Below the pieces are notes generated by a model, which was not told where the DNA came from, did not search any database, and was given only the letters and a program-made list of their open reading frames with translations. Source: Hominisplanchenecus faecis (lineage in GTDB: Bacteria; Bacillota; Clostridia; Lachnospirales; Lachnospiraceae). Taken from it: a stretch of 64,000 bases of DNA. The position numbers were made by a program, and so were the translations under genes. The stretch's first letter is position 1. The number at the start of each line of letters is the position of its first letter. The DNA lies in NCBI RefSeq assembly GCF_020687205.1, contig NZ_JAJEQE010000007.1, positions 23,934-87,933 of the forward strand, written 5' to 3'. Shown here piece by piece: positions 1 through 8,404 of this stretch.

Positions 1-26
1 CAGAACCAACAACACCACGGATGTTA

Positions 27-2003
27 TCAGCTGTAGTAACGCTCCACTTTCCGGCTTCGGATAAAGTCCTCTACTTCATCGATTTTTTCTGCCATCTGGC
101 ACTTTGGCAGGGCGTCCAGAACATCTCCCCGGTACTTTCCTTTCTTTGCCGCTCGGTGGTCTAAAATGGACACTACACAGGTGTCCTGCTCCGTCCGGAT
201 CGCCCGTCCGAATCCCTGGCGCAGTTTCTTCTGCATATCTGGAACAACAACATTTTGAATGTAGGATTCCAGTGATCGGTATTGTTCCCTTTGTGCTTCA
301 TGGATGGGGTCCGGTACAGCAAACGGCAATTTTACAATGATCAGGGACGATACCATATCCCCCGGAAAATCCACACCTTCCCAACAGGAGCCGGCTGCAA
401 ACAGAACGGCATTTTCCATCTTCTTAAACCGTGCGATTTCTTCCTGTGAGTTTCTCCATACCTGCACCATCGGGAACGGGATCTGATCCCGCAGGAGCTG
501 CTGCACATTTCCCATCAGGGTATAAGATGTAAACAGTACCAGTGTATGCCCGTAAGTGGAACACACCAGATCACGGATCTGGCCTGCAAGTTGCTCGGCC
601 TCTTCCCGGCTTCCCTTGAGCGTCGCTTTTAAATTCTCAGGAATATAAAGCAGACAGTTCTCTCTGTAACAAAATGGGGATTCTGCTACACACTCCCGGA
701 CTCTGCTTTTCTTTTCCAGCCCGGTCATCTGTCTGGTCCTTACAAACCCATTTCCGGCTTTTAAAGTTCCACTGGTGAGAATCGAGGGAAATCCCCTGTC
801 CCATAAGGAATCATGGAGAAACCTTGGAATCTCTCTGCTAACAGCCATAAACACAGGATCTCCCCTGCCGTCTGGCTGAAGAAATAAAACGTATCTGGTA
901 TCCTTCTTCAGAAACCAGCCGAACAGCTCTTCCATCTCTTCCAGCCGCCGGAAGATCCAGTAAGGGACATTTCCAGCAAGTCTTTTAAGCATAAGACTGA
1001 GATTCCCCCTTACCTGCTCCAGAGAAGATCGGCACTTTGCCGGAAAATAGAAATTTTCTTTTCCAGCTATGTCATCTCCCATCCCGGCCTGATCCTTACG
1101 GATTTCCATTGAAAGTGTATTAAACCAATCCTGTAGTCTCTTACCTTCCGAACTTTTATGCTCCCTGTTTAAGAAATACGAGATTTCCTGCACATCCTCT
1201 CTTCCAATACTTCTCCCATCCATCTGGCTGGCAGCTTCTGGGAGCTTATGTGCTTCATCTACTACCAATGCTCTGTAATCTGCCAGCAGAGGCCGGTATT
1301 CATTCATCCGGTGCATGGCGTCTGCCAGAAGATAATTGTGATTGCATATCTGTATAAAAACTTCCTCTTTTTTGGAAACATCCAAATATTTCTGATAACG
1401 GCATCCTGCTTTCCCCGGACACTCCCTGGGGCAGAATTTCGGTACGCACACCAGCCTGCGGTCAAAACCGCTCAGGTTATGTACGGAATCTAAATCAAAG
1501 TTATGCCGGAGGGACTTCAATGCCTCCATCTGTGCCTGATTTTTATTCTTATCCCGGACTGCCTCCAGTCTTTGGGCCAGCCTGTAATCGCACACAAAAT
1601 GTTCCTTTCCCTTGCGGACAACTGCCTTTAATTCTCCCTGAAGCAGATCTGCTTTTAACAGTACATCCGATAAAAAAGGAACATATTCCTCTATGATGGC
1701 TTTCTGTAAGGCGATACTGGAAGTGGATACCACTACAGACCGCCTGTCACATCCCGAATAACCGGAATGCAGTACACTATATTTCCGCATCAGGATGCAG
1801 GCTGTCAGATAGGCATAGGTCTTTCCGATGCCGACTCCTGCATCACAGAGCGTGATTTCGTTTTTCATAAGGGCATCCAGCATTTCATGGCAGAGACGGA
1901 TCTGTTCTTCCCTTACATGAAGCCCGGCTTCCGGGAGAAGCTCCCGAAAGATCTGTTCCACTTCGCCATGTGCCCTTTTCTGATATTCATTTTTATAACA
2001 CAT
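27..2003 (-). CDS. DinG/Rad3-like ATP-dependent DNA helicase
   Basis: A 658-residue superfamily 2 helicase of the DinG/XPD type. Visible motifs: Walker A AGVGIGKT at residues 55-62, DEAH box at 249-252, and a C-terminal motif VI-like QGFGRAIR. Four cysteines (about 138, 191, 195, 201) between Walker A and DEAH fit the Fe-S cluster site of the XPD/DinG family, which unwinds DNA 5'-3' and helps resolve R-loops or replication blocks. ATG at 2003 follows an AAGGAG site. It is the last gene of the ICE run in this window, 21 bases after the DUF4240 gene. Its role in the element is inferred to be processing of transfer or replication intermediates. Not a RecQ or UvrD type. Confidence 0.88.
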   Translation of the reverse strand: MCYKNEYQKRAHGEVEQIFRELLPEAGLHVREEQIRLCHEMLDALMKNEITLCDAGVGIGKTYAYLTACILMRKYSVLHSGYSGCDRRSVVVSTSSIALQKAIIEEYVPFLSDVLLKADLLQGELKAVVRKGKEHFVCDYRLAQRLEAVRDKNKNQAQMEALKSLRHNFDLDSVHNLSGFDRRLVCVPKFCPRECPGKAGCRYQKYLDVSKKEEVFIQICNHNYLLADAMHRMNEYRPLLADYRALVVDEAHKLPEAASQMDGRSIGREDVQEISYFLNREHKSSEGKRLQDWFNTLSMEIRKDQAGMGDDIAGKENFYFPAKCRSSLEQVRGNLSLMLKRLAGNVPYWIFRRLEEMEELFGWFLKKDTRYVLFLQPDGRGDPVFMAVSREIPRFLHDSLWDRGFPSILTSGTLKAGNGFVRTRQMTGLEKKSRVRECVAESPFCYRENCLLYIPENLKATLKGSREEAEQLAGQIRDLVCSTYGHTLVLFTSYTLMGNVQQLLRDQIPFPMVQVWRNSQEEIARFKKMENAVLFAAGSCWEGVDFPGDMVSSLIIVKLPFAVPDPIHEAQREQYRSLESYIQNVVVPDMQKKLRQGFGRAIRTEQDTCVVSILDHRAAKKGKYRGDVLDALPKCQMAEKIDEVEDFIRSRKVERYYS

Positions 2004-2024
2004 TACTTCTCCTTGCCAGAAAGC

Positions 2025-2750
2025 TTATCTTACCGTACCCTTACGGACGAGTCTGGTCGCTTCCGGTGTATTCTGTCCCTGTTCCTGCATTTTCTTTATG
2101 GCAGCATTCCCTCTTGCCATCATCCTTCGGATATCCGTCCGGGAAACATTCCATGTCCTTACTTTCTGAGGAGCTTTCCTTACCTGCTCGGACAAATGGC
2201 ATTCACAGAGTTTCGGATATACCACCATTGCTTCCGGTAATTCCAGCGGATACTCGATCATGGGATGGTACACAATATCCCGGATCACCTGCTCATAACA
2301 TTCCATCTGCATTCTTGCCGTACTGTCCTGATAGATATTTTTCCCTTTCATGGCACTGTAGACCTGCGATGAGATGTATCCCAACGCTTCAAAACTACAG
2401 TACCCATACGGAGTCACGCCGGAAAGGGAATCCGGATCTTTTAAGGCATTCAGATAAACTTCTTTTCCCTGGGCGATCAGCCACATCCGAAAATCGGAAA
2501 AACTGTCATCACTGCACCCTGCTTCCATCATAATACCTGCCGCTGTCCATAAGCCGTACTTATAAGCCGCATCCCGGTAACTGTAAACAAGATTGTGGAA
2601 TTGGAGGACATCCTCCGGTGTCATATAGAAGAGCTGCTGCTTGATCCACACTGCCGAAGCATCCAGATCGGTGCCGCACACTTCCTTTGCTTTTTCAATC
2701 AGATTCCAGAATTGATCCTTGCTCATTCCACTTCTTTTTGTTTCTTCCAT
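2025..2750 (-). CDS. DUF4240 domain protein
   Basis: 241 residues beginning MEETKRSGMSKDQFW. The N-terminal half matches my memory of DUF4240: a helical domain starting with an 'M.. ..FW.LI..A' pattern, with a central YSYRDAAYKYGLW segment. No signal peptide, no membrane segment and no catalytic motif that I can name. ATG at 2750 has a GGGGAGAG site just upstream. It lies just before the DinG-like gene and probably shares its transcript. The family is often found in Firmicute and other bacterial accessory regions; its function is unknown. Confidence 0.75.
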   Translation of the reverse strand: MEETKRSGMSKDQFWNLIEKAKEVCGTDLDASAVWIKQQLFYMTPEDVLQFHNLVYSYRDAAYKYGLWTAAGIMMEAGCSDDSFSDFRMWLIAQGKEVYLNALKDPDSLSGVTPYGYCSFEALGYISSQVYSAMKGKNIYQDSTARMQMECYEQVIRDIVYHPMIEYPLELPEAMVVYPKLCECHLSEQVRKAPQKVRTWNVSRTDIRRMMARGNAAIKKMQEQGQNTPEATRLVRKGTVR

Positions 2751-3274
2751 CTGTTCTCTCCCCTTGATGTGACGTTAATACCACAAGAATACGGCTGTAG
2801 TCTCCCACAGCCGCATGGTATCTGATATCAACGACACACTTCTTCATTGATTTCTTTTTATCTTGCTGTTCCGCATTTGACCTCGCACCCCCGGAACCAT
2901 CCCTGTTTTTCTTCTGGGAAAGGGGACACTACAGGCGGGCGGCTGGCCTGCCGCCGCTCACAGATGTCCTGGGGGTCTTTCTGATTACAACCCGGAGTCC
3001 ATCTTCCGCTCTCTGGCTGGTAACGTGTATCATTATCCCCCATCCGTGATCCTGGCGAAAGGCTGCCACCGCCTTATTCACAGCTATGCTTTCTCGCTCC
3101 AAGTCTAAGAATCTTTACCCTATACTTAATCATGGCGCTCATACTGTCACGCTTCTACGGTTGGGAACGTACCTGTAGTGCCGATATTCACTTGCCAAAG
3201 AACAGCCGAGGGATGTCCCTCTGCTTACTAGCCGATGGCAGTGTATTTTTTTATTCACTTCACAGAAAAATTTT
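2751..3274. other. 524-base stretch without a firm gene
   Basis: Between the DUF4240 and DUF3846 genes there is no long gene. The minus strand holds one plausible short ORF, listed separately, and GC-rich inverted segments around 2935-2960 (GCGGGCGGCTGGCCTGCCGCC). A structured leader RNA or a degraded gene is possible; I cannot tell which. Confidence 0.5.
2929..3102 (-). CDS. possible small protein, 57 residues
   Basis: Opens with TTG at 3102 and runs to TAG at 2929-2931. The reading frame contains a protein-like middle (AFRQDHGWGIMIHVTSQRAE) and ends in a Gly/Arg/Ala-rich tail. No good ribosome site is visible, and an overlapping frame of similar length exists, so coding is uncertain. Supported mainly by the amphipathic composition and its position inside the ICE run. 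Could equally be chance. Confidence 0.3.
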   Translation of the reverse strand: MERESIAVNKAVAAFRQDHGWGIMIHVTSQRAEDGLRVVIRKTPRTSVSGGRPAARL

Positions 3275-3775
3275 TTATCGTGCTTCCCCGGATCTGTTTT
3301 TCTTTTTTCCTTTTGCCGGATTCTTCTGCTGTGCATCCTTCTTCCGACTTTCCTTCTGCTCTTTTTGTTCCTGCGGTGGCATCTTCATCACATGAAGTTC
3401 CCCGTTAAACAGGGTGAAAACTTCCGGTGACTGATATTTTTCTTTAAACTTTTCAATCTGCTCCGGTGTCAGCGAAGTAAAATCATCTTCTGTCAGTCCT
3501 ACCACAAGGAATGTTCCGGCAATGGCATCATAGACCTGTCCTCGGTCATCGTACAATGCCCGATTTAACGGCAACCCCTCAAATTTTCCATTGCCGTTTA
3601 AAAGAATTCCAACCTCATCCTCAAACGGATAAGTCATCTCAATGTCACCGCCTACTGCCTGCTGCAGATCTTCCAGCTCATTGGGGATGCTTTTGACATA
3701 GGGTGCTTTCATCGGCTCGACTACCAGTACCGTCATCATTTCTTCCTGCATTTCGGACACTTCTTTCTCATCCAT
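3275..3775 (-). CDS. DUF3846 domain protein
   Basis: 166 residues. After about 12 acidic residues the protein matches the DUF3846 pattern: TVLVVEPMKAPYVKSIPNEL, then LQQAVGGDIEM, a hydrophobic EVGILLNGNGK turn and an AGTFLVVGL strand. DUF3846 proteins are frequent in Gram-positive ICEs, phages and plasmids; the function is unknown. The C-terminal 35 residues are Lys/Gln-rich and probably disordered. ATG at 3775 has a GGAGGAT site. It lies about 55 bases after the sigma-like gene and is likely co-transcribed with it. Confidence 0.8.
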   Translation of the reverse strand: MDEKEVSEMQEEMMTVLVVEPMKAPYVKSIPNELEDLQQAVGGDIEMTYPFEDEVGILLNGNGKFEGLPLNRALYDDRGQVYDAIAGTFLVVGLTEDDFTSLTPEQIEKFKEKYQSPEVFTLFNGELHVMKMPPQEQKEQKESRKKDAQQKNPAKGKKKNRSGEAR

Positions 3776-3831
3776 CGTATCAATCCTCCTGTCTATTCGT
3801 TCTGATAATCAGCCGATGAGAGCCTTTTGTT

Positions 3832-4272
3832 TTATTCAAATTTCATGGACTTTTTGATTTTCTCCCGTAACCTCCGCAGTCTTGTATAAACAGTCTGCTC
3901 CGGCAGTTCCATGTGATGGCTGATCTCCTTTGGTGCATATCCCATCATCTTCAGAACAACCATCTGAAGAGTTTTCTTGTCAGTCGATAACAGGATCTGG
4001 AGCAATTCCTCATTCTCCACGGTATCGAGCAGGGCTTCCACACTCTCTGGCTGAGACTCTCCTGATTCTTTTTCTTCCAGAAGCAGTTCCATACAGTCCA
4101 GAAGTGAGGTCTGATGTTCCCGGAATCTCCGCTCTGCGTTAAAATCGTTCCAGTCATACTCCCGGAGCTTCTGGATCGTCTCTTCATCCACACCCTGCTC
4201 ACGCAGGATCTTCTCTTCCTCTGCTTTCCACTGGTTCCATCTATATTCTTCTTTTGCTTTGTTATAAGCCAC
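3832..4272 (-). CDS. sigma-70 region 4-like regulator
   Basis: 146 residues starting with GTG at 4272, preceded by GGAGGAAAAGATAA. The last 60 residues form a sigma region 4-like helix-turn-helix (MGYAPKEISHHMELPEQT, then VYTRLRRLREKIKKSMK). The N-terminal part is charged and helical. Such small sigma-like proteins are common in Tn916/Tn1549-type elements, where they regulate element genes. No region 2 is seen, so a complete sigma factor is unlikely. A pair of tandem 22-base repeats lies about 165 bases upstream. Confidence 0.72.
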   Translation of the reverse strand: MAYNKAKEEYRWNQWKAEEEKILREQGVDEETIQKLREYDWNDFNAERRFREHQTSLLDCMELLLEEKESGESQPESVEALLDTVENEELLQILLSTDKKTLQMVVLKMMGYAPKEISHHMELPEQTVYTRLRRLREKIKKSMKFE

Positions 4273-4438
4273 TTATCTTTTCCTCCGATCTGAATTTTTG
4301 TGAAATCAAATCGGAGTGTGGCGGTGATCTGGCTCGTTCTTCCTGTCCACAGGAATGGCCGGCATCTCTGCTGTTTCCCTGCAAACACGGATCTCCTTTG
4401 TAATCATATCTTTACAAAAGCACAGTGTATCGGATGCA

Positions 4439-4482
4439 CCTGTCAGTTAACGGTCAGAAACCTGTCAATTGACGGTCAATTT
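4439..4482. repeat. tandem 22-base direct repeat
   Basis: Two adjacent 22-base copies (4439-4460 and 4461-4482), each with core CCTGTCARTTRACGGTCA. Each copy contains a TGTCA...TGACGGTCA-type half-dyad. Placed upstream of the sigma-like gene on the minus strand, it may be an operator or iteron-like binding site. Confidence 0.6.
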
Positions 4483-4513
4483 TTATCACCTTCTTTCCAG
4501 CACAAATAAAATA

Positions 4514-4546
4514 AGACGAACAATCTTTTTACGGATTATTCGCCTT
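4514..4546 (-). terminator. terminator of the split response-regulator gene
   Basis: Imperfect hairpin with arms AAGACGAACAATC and GGATTATTCGCCTT, immediately after the stop of the response-regulator tail. It is followed on the minus strand by a T-rich CTTATTTTATTT tail. Confidence 0.5.
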
Positions 4547-4742
4547 ACTGCTGTTCGTTTTCATTATTCAATTCAATTTTGTAACCTATATCCCTGACAC
4601 TGACAATGCAATTCCCGGCACCGTCTTCAACGACATTCAACTTTTTTCTCAATCGCTTTACCAGACACCAGATGATATTTTTAATATCACCAACAGAATA
4701 ATCTTTCCATACAAGCTGGTAAATCTGTTCAAATGTGTATAG
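4545..4742 (-). pseudogene. response regulator, C-terminal fragment
   Basis: The minus strand encodes a start-less 65-residue end of an OmpR-type winged-helix domain: YTFEQIYQLVWKDY, then NIIWCLVKRLRKKL, then VRDIGYKIE and a stop at 4545-4547. It matches the missing end of the regulator whose receiver domain lies at 12,707-13,210. Together they make one OmpR-family response regulator interrupted by about 8 kb. Reading upstream from YTFE runs directly into the excisionase gene end, so the junction lies at about 4,743. Only about 8 residues of the domain are missing between the two halves. Confidence 0.85.
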
Positions 4743-4749
4743 CCATAGC

Positions 4750-4986
4750 TTAACCTCCCTGTCGTGCTGGGGGCTTCGCTGTCGTCTTTGCCCTGTGATA
4801 CCAGTCCCAGATTGCAGCGTCAGCTATCAAACGGCGGTTTCCATTCTGTATATATTCAAGCTCGCCGCTATCCATAAGCTCGCGCAGCTTATTTTCCCCG
4901 ATACCGCTAATCTTGCTCATTTGCTCAACGGTCTTTAACATAGGGAATACAGGGATAGCGGGGCTTGTTGTTTCCTTTTTTGCCAT
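4750..4986 (-). CDS. xis: excisionase / HTH DNA-binding protein
   Basis: 78 residues. MLKTVEQMSKISGIGENKLR, then a LMDSGELEYIQNGNRRLI segment, give the MerR/Xis-like winged-helix pattern of Tn916-family excisionases, which bend attachment sites to favour excision. ATG at 4986 has a GGGGGT site 9 bases upstream. In intact relatives the tyrosine integrase gene follows directly. Here the stop codon at 4750 is within about 8 bases of foreign regulator sequence, so no integrase remains. The protein itself looks complete. Confidence 0.82.
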   Translation of the reverse strand: MAKKETTSPAIPVFPMLKTVEQMSKISGIGENKLRELMDSGELEYIQNGNRRLIADAAIWDWYHRAKTTAKPPARQGG

Positions 4987-5499
4987 AGGAAAATACCCCC
5001 TTTCATAAATGGCTAAAAAGTCAAGTTACAAAAAGTGGGCTTTAACCGGGCGGCTGTTAGCACACCCTCGCGGGAATTGCACCCCTGCTCATTTAAGGCA
5101 GCTTTACCCATTGCCTGCGACGCTCTGAACGCTCGGACTGTGGATGTAAAGGCTTATCTTCCCTCAATGCGTGTCGTCGCCCGCAAGCTGCTAACTTGCT
5201 TCCCGTCGCGGTGTTTTTCGCTCGGCTTTTCCCGATAAGGAAATAGCGTCATGGCGCACCCTCTGTATGGCTCGGCGCAAAAAGGACGTACCCGGTTTGC
5301 CCTATACTGCGTCGCCGTTATCTTGCGTCGCTTTCTTTGTCAAGGAACATACGGGGCTGCTGCGGATTGATACGAAACGGAAAAGGGGTTAGATGATTTG
5401 ACAGTTCATATATGAGGGTAGAAGTGTCCCCGGCGGTGGACGAGCTTTTTTTGATAAGCTGAAATGTGCCGTACTTTGTCGATACGCTCTATATATCAT

Positions 5500-5527
5500 G
5501 GCGGCTACCTCCATTAGCCGCCGTTTT
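5500..5527 (+). terminator. hairpin terminator
   Basis: Perfect 8-base stem GGCGGCTA/TAGCCGCC with a 7-base loop, followed by GTTTTT. Confidence 0.5.
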
Positions 5528-5636
5528 TACGGTGTTAGGGTCGTCGTAGACTTGCCGATAGGCAAAAAGAAGCGGCGGCTCTGAAAATCAAAGCCGCCGT
5601 AATTTAGAAATGGCGCGTGAAAATACCTCTGCTTTG

Positions 5637-5662
5637 CGACGGCTTTTTTTCTTTTGCCGTCG
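5637..5662. terminator. hairpin downstream of the histidine kinase gene
   Basis: Stem CGACGGC/GCCGTCG with a 12-base pyrimidine loop, 10 bases after the kinase stop on the minus strand. There is no T-run on that strand outside the loop, so the terminator role is tentative. Confidence 0.35.
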
Positions 5663-5671
5663 TCCGGCAGA

Positions 5672-6586
5672 TTATTTTTTTATGAGTAAGGGCGAAAAAT
5701 CAATCGTAATCATAAAATTATGGTCATGTATTTCAATTATTGGATTTGTACAATTCATCATAAGTAATAGCTTTTTCACAATGTAAAGTCCTTGTCCAGA
5801 CGTACCATTACTTCTTGAAACATCTGCTACATAAAAGCGTTCCAACAGTTTTGAATATTCTTCTGTAGGAATAGATGCAACAGGATTTTTAATACAGAGT
5901 TGTACAGAATCTGCAATATTAATTAGTTGAATTACAACATTATTTGTAGTGGATGTTACCGCATTGAATATAAGATTTTGTATAATGCGAATACACGCCT
6001 TTCTGTCAGCATTAAGATAGATGTCCATATTAGGTATTTCTATTTGGGGTTCAATTCCATTAACGCTGAAAATCGAATAATTGTCTAGCAGGATTTCAGT
6101 AAGCAATGAGCATAGCTCAACCTTTTCATAGTAAAATGGATATTGTCCTGCTTCTAAAAGAGAGATTTGATAAAAGTCATCTATGAGACGTTCTAATCTC
6201 AATGCTTTTCCGGATAATGCTGAAATATATTCCGCTCTTTTTTCATCAGGCGCACTTGATAGAAGTTGCAAATATCCGCGAATGGAAGTTAGTGGTGTCC
6301 GTAAATCATGAGAAAGGCAAGAAATATTCTCTTTTAATTCATTCTCCTTTTTTTGAATTTCGCCCAGATAAATATTATCTTTTGATACAATCTGATTTAT
6401 GATTTCAACCAAATGCTCTAACCGCCTATCAGATAAAGACACTGTAACTAACTTTTTCGTTTTTCTATTCAGAATAGCATTTAGTTGGACGATTACTTTA
6501 TATATCTGTATTTTCCAGTTAATTAAAGAAATTGAAAGGATAATGACCAATGCTATCAGAACAAGAAACATAATCGCCCAACCCAT
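5672..6586 (-). CDS. sensor histidine kinase
   Basis: 304 residues. One N-terminal membrane helix (about 5-25) and a very short extracytoplasmic part, then a linker and the dimerisation/phosphoacceptor box SHDLRTPLTSIRGY with His93. The ATP-binding half includes N-box NLIFNAVTSTT and a GTSGQGLYIVKKLL G-box. The short intramembrane-type sensor resembles kinases that detect cell-envelope antibiotics through their partner ABC transporter (BceS class). It is the last gene of a cassette RR-ABC ATPase-permease-kinase, 14 bases after the permease. This cassette is clearly more AT-rich than the flanking element DNA, suggesting it was acquired as cargo. Confidence 0.88.
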   Translation of the reverse strand: MGWAIMFLVLIALVIILSISLINWKIQIYKVIVQLNAILNRKTKKLVTVSLSDRRLEHLVEIINQIVSKDNIYLGEIQKKENELKENISCLSHDLRTPLTSIRGYLQLLSSAPDEKRAEYISALSGKALRLERLIDDFYQISLLEAGQYPFYYEKVELCSLLTEILLDNYSIFSVNGIEPQIEIPNMDIYLNADRKACIRIIQNLIFNAVTSTTNNVVIQLINIADSVQLCIKNPVASIPTEEYSKLLERFYVADVSRSNGTSGQGLYIVKKLLLMMNCTNPIIEIHDHNFMITIDFSPLLIKK

Positions 6587-6600
6587 ATTCTACCTCCCTT

Positions 6601-7407
6601 TTACTTGATTTCTTTTCTAATCATAATAAGACCGCCAACAATCAAAAGAGAAATGCACCCTATGAAATAGAATGGTAAATGCTCAATAATACCCATTGTG
6701 CGACAAGAGCTGAAATTCATCCAATAGTACATAGGATTTCCATATACAAAAAATTTTAAGGGTATTGAAACCGTCTCCATATCACTCCATAGCATTAAGT
6801 AAACAGACGCTCCACTGAATACATATAAGCAGCAAATCCCTGTTACAATCCCTGTATTTTGAATAACGACACATAAAAAAATAGAAATGCTTTCTAATGC
6901 TAATAAAACCGTTCCGCAAGCAAGAGCCCATCCCAAAAGGTTTATTACTTCACTCGCAGTTGGAATGTAACCGGATTGTATGATTTCAATAACGAAAAAT
7001 GTAGCTACAAAAATCAGATACGTTATCAGAGACACCACCAATATTGTAATCGCTTTGGTGTAGTAGAGAATAGTTCGTTTAGTGCCGTATGCAACAGATA
7101 ATTTGATTGTACCCGTATTATATTCTTTTGTAAAAAATATGGTTGCAAATAAAATGCCAATAATCCAGAAAAAGGCTGTATATGCAAGAGATGAGCGGGC
7201 AACAGTTTGAAACGTTGGTATTTCACTAGATAGATAACACTTAGCTTGAAATCCGATTACACTTTCTGTTCCATCTCCGGCTCCAAAAAAAGTCATGTCA
7301 CCAAGTGCAAAAGAGACCATTATAACCGCCGCACATACGCCTAATATAGTTATCAATATCTTTGAGTGACGCAATTTATAAAATTCAGCTTTAAAATGGT
7401 TAATCAT
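6601..7407 (-). CDS. ABC-2 type permease
   Basis: 268 residues with about six hydrophobic segments, starting with a cytoplasmic MINHFKAEFYKLRHSK and a first helix ILITILGVCAAVIM. This matches ABC-2 permeases of the bacitracin/lantibiotic resistance type (BcrB- or NisE/G-like). The start overlaps the ATPase stop by 8 bases, indicating translational coupling and one two-component exporter. The substrate cannot be read from sequence; a role in self-protection against a cell-envelope peptide is inferred from the cassette. Only one permease is present, as in BcrAB rather than NisFEG. Confidence 0.8.
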   Translation of the reverse strand: MINHFKAEFYKLRHSKILITILGVCAAVIMVSFALGDMTFFGAGDGTESVIGFQAKCYLSSEIPTFQTVARSSLAYTAFFWIIGILFATIFFTKEYNTGTIKLSVAYGTKRTILYYTKAITILVVSLITYLIFVATFFVIEIIQSGYIPTASEVINLLGWALACGTVLLALESISIFLCVVIQNTGIVTGICCLYVFSGASVYLMLWSDMETVSIPLKFFVYGNPMYYWMNFSSCRTMGIIEHLPFYFIGCISLLIVGGLIMIRKEIK

Positions 7408-8320
7408 TTTGGCACCCTCCTATCAAATTAGTGTAATAAGTTTCAAGACTATCTCCAGATTGTGCTAACTGATAAATCGTAATATTATTTGCACTTAGCA
7501 ACGCTGATACTTTTCCGGCATTTTCAACATAATCATATAGATGAATACTTTTGTCTGGCATAACAGAAAAATTTGAAGTATTCAGTTTGCTTTCCAATAA
7601 AACACTAGCAGCAGCTACATCATTCACTTGCAACAACAAATGCTTTTTGCAGCGTTTGTCTAACTCTGTAGCGGTAATTTCCTGTAAAAGTTTCCCCTCA
7701 TGTAAGATACCATATTTATTTGCTAATTGATGAAGTTCCGTGAGAATGTGACTTGAAATCAAAATAGTGATTCCACGTTCTTTATTTAGTCTTTTGAGTA
7801 AGTTTCTTAATTCGATAATTCCAGTAGGGTCTAGTCCGTTAATTGGTTCATCTAGTACGAGAAATTCAGGATTCCCAAGCAAAGCGATTGCGAGAGCTAG
7901 TCTCTGCCGCATACCCAAAGAGAAATCTTTTGCTTTTTTCTTTCCGGTATCTTTCAAACCAACTAATGCTAAAGCATTATCAATGCAACCTTTTCCTGGA
8001 ATACCGCGTTGCAAACGTTGTACCTCCAAATTTTCATAGGCTGTCATATCAAGATAAAGAGAAGGGCTTTCAATAATACAGCCAATGCGCTCACGCTGCT
8101 TTGCAAGTTTCTTATTGCTTTCACCGAATAAAGCAATTTTGCCAGTAGTAGGTTCTGCCAGTCCGGTTAGTAAACGAATCATTGTTGTTTTACCGGCACC
8201 GTTTTCTCCGATAAACCCATAAATATCTCCTTGCATTACAGACATAGATACTTGATTTAGGGCTAGTGTATTGCGATACTTTTTTGTGATGTTGATAGCT
8301 TCAAAAACTGTTACGTTCAT
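7400..8320 (-). CDS. ABC transporter ATPase, BcrA/lantibiotic-immunity type
   Basis: 306 residues. Walker A GENGAGKTTMI near residue 40, Q-loop region GCIIESPSLYLDMTAYENL, signature FSLGMRQRLALAIALLG and Walker B EFLVLDEPINGLDP. The 'IIESPSLY.. MTAYENL' stretch is typical of the bacitracin/lantibiotic protection branch (BcrA, NisF). The C-terminal 90 residues form the accessory domain seen in that branch. It pairs with the overlapping permease gene and sits between the response regulator and kinase that probably control it. Confidence 0.87.
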   Translation of the reverse strand: MNVTVFEAINITKKYRNTLALNQVSMSVMQGDIYGFIGENGAGKTTMIRLLTGLAEPTTGKIALFGESNKKLAKQRERIGCIIESPSLYLDMTAYENLEVQRLQRGIPGKGCIDNALALVGLKDTGKKKAKDFSLGMRQRLALAIALLGNPEFLVLDEPINGLDPTGIIELRNLLKRLNKERGITILISSHILTELHQLANKYGILHEGKLLQEITATELDKRCKKHLLLQVNDVAAASVLLESKLNTSNFSVMPDKSIHLYDYVENAGKVSALLSANNITIYQLAQSGDSLETYYTNLIGGCQND

Positions 8321-8404
8321 TTTTTCACAGCTCCTTTCTTGTTATTTAGTATCGCAGACAATTCCTTGAATAATCTAAAGGTAAAGCTAAAGATTATCTA
8401 AAGC

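Larger units (their letters stand above)
4987..5671. other. 685-base non-coding stretch in the nested element
   Basis: No convincing gene. The first half is GC-rich and resembles the non-coding stretch upstream of excisionase genes in related elements. The second half holds three hairpins: 5500-5522, 5573-5599 (arms CGGCGGCT/AGCCGCCG) and 5637-5662. The open frame at 5035-5238 on the plus strand has no ribosome site and an unlikely composition, so it is not called. Confidence 0.6.

Noticed and set aside
5035..5238. 67-residue plus-strand ORF in the nested element
   Set aside because: No start signal, unlikely composition; resembles non-coding DNA seen near excisionase genes.
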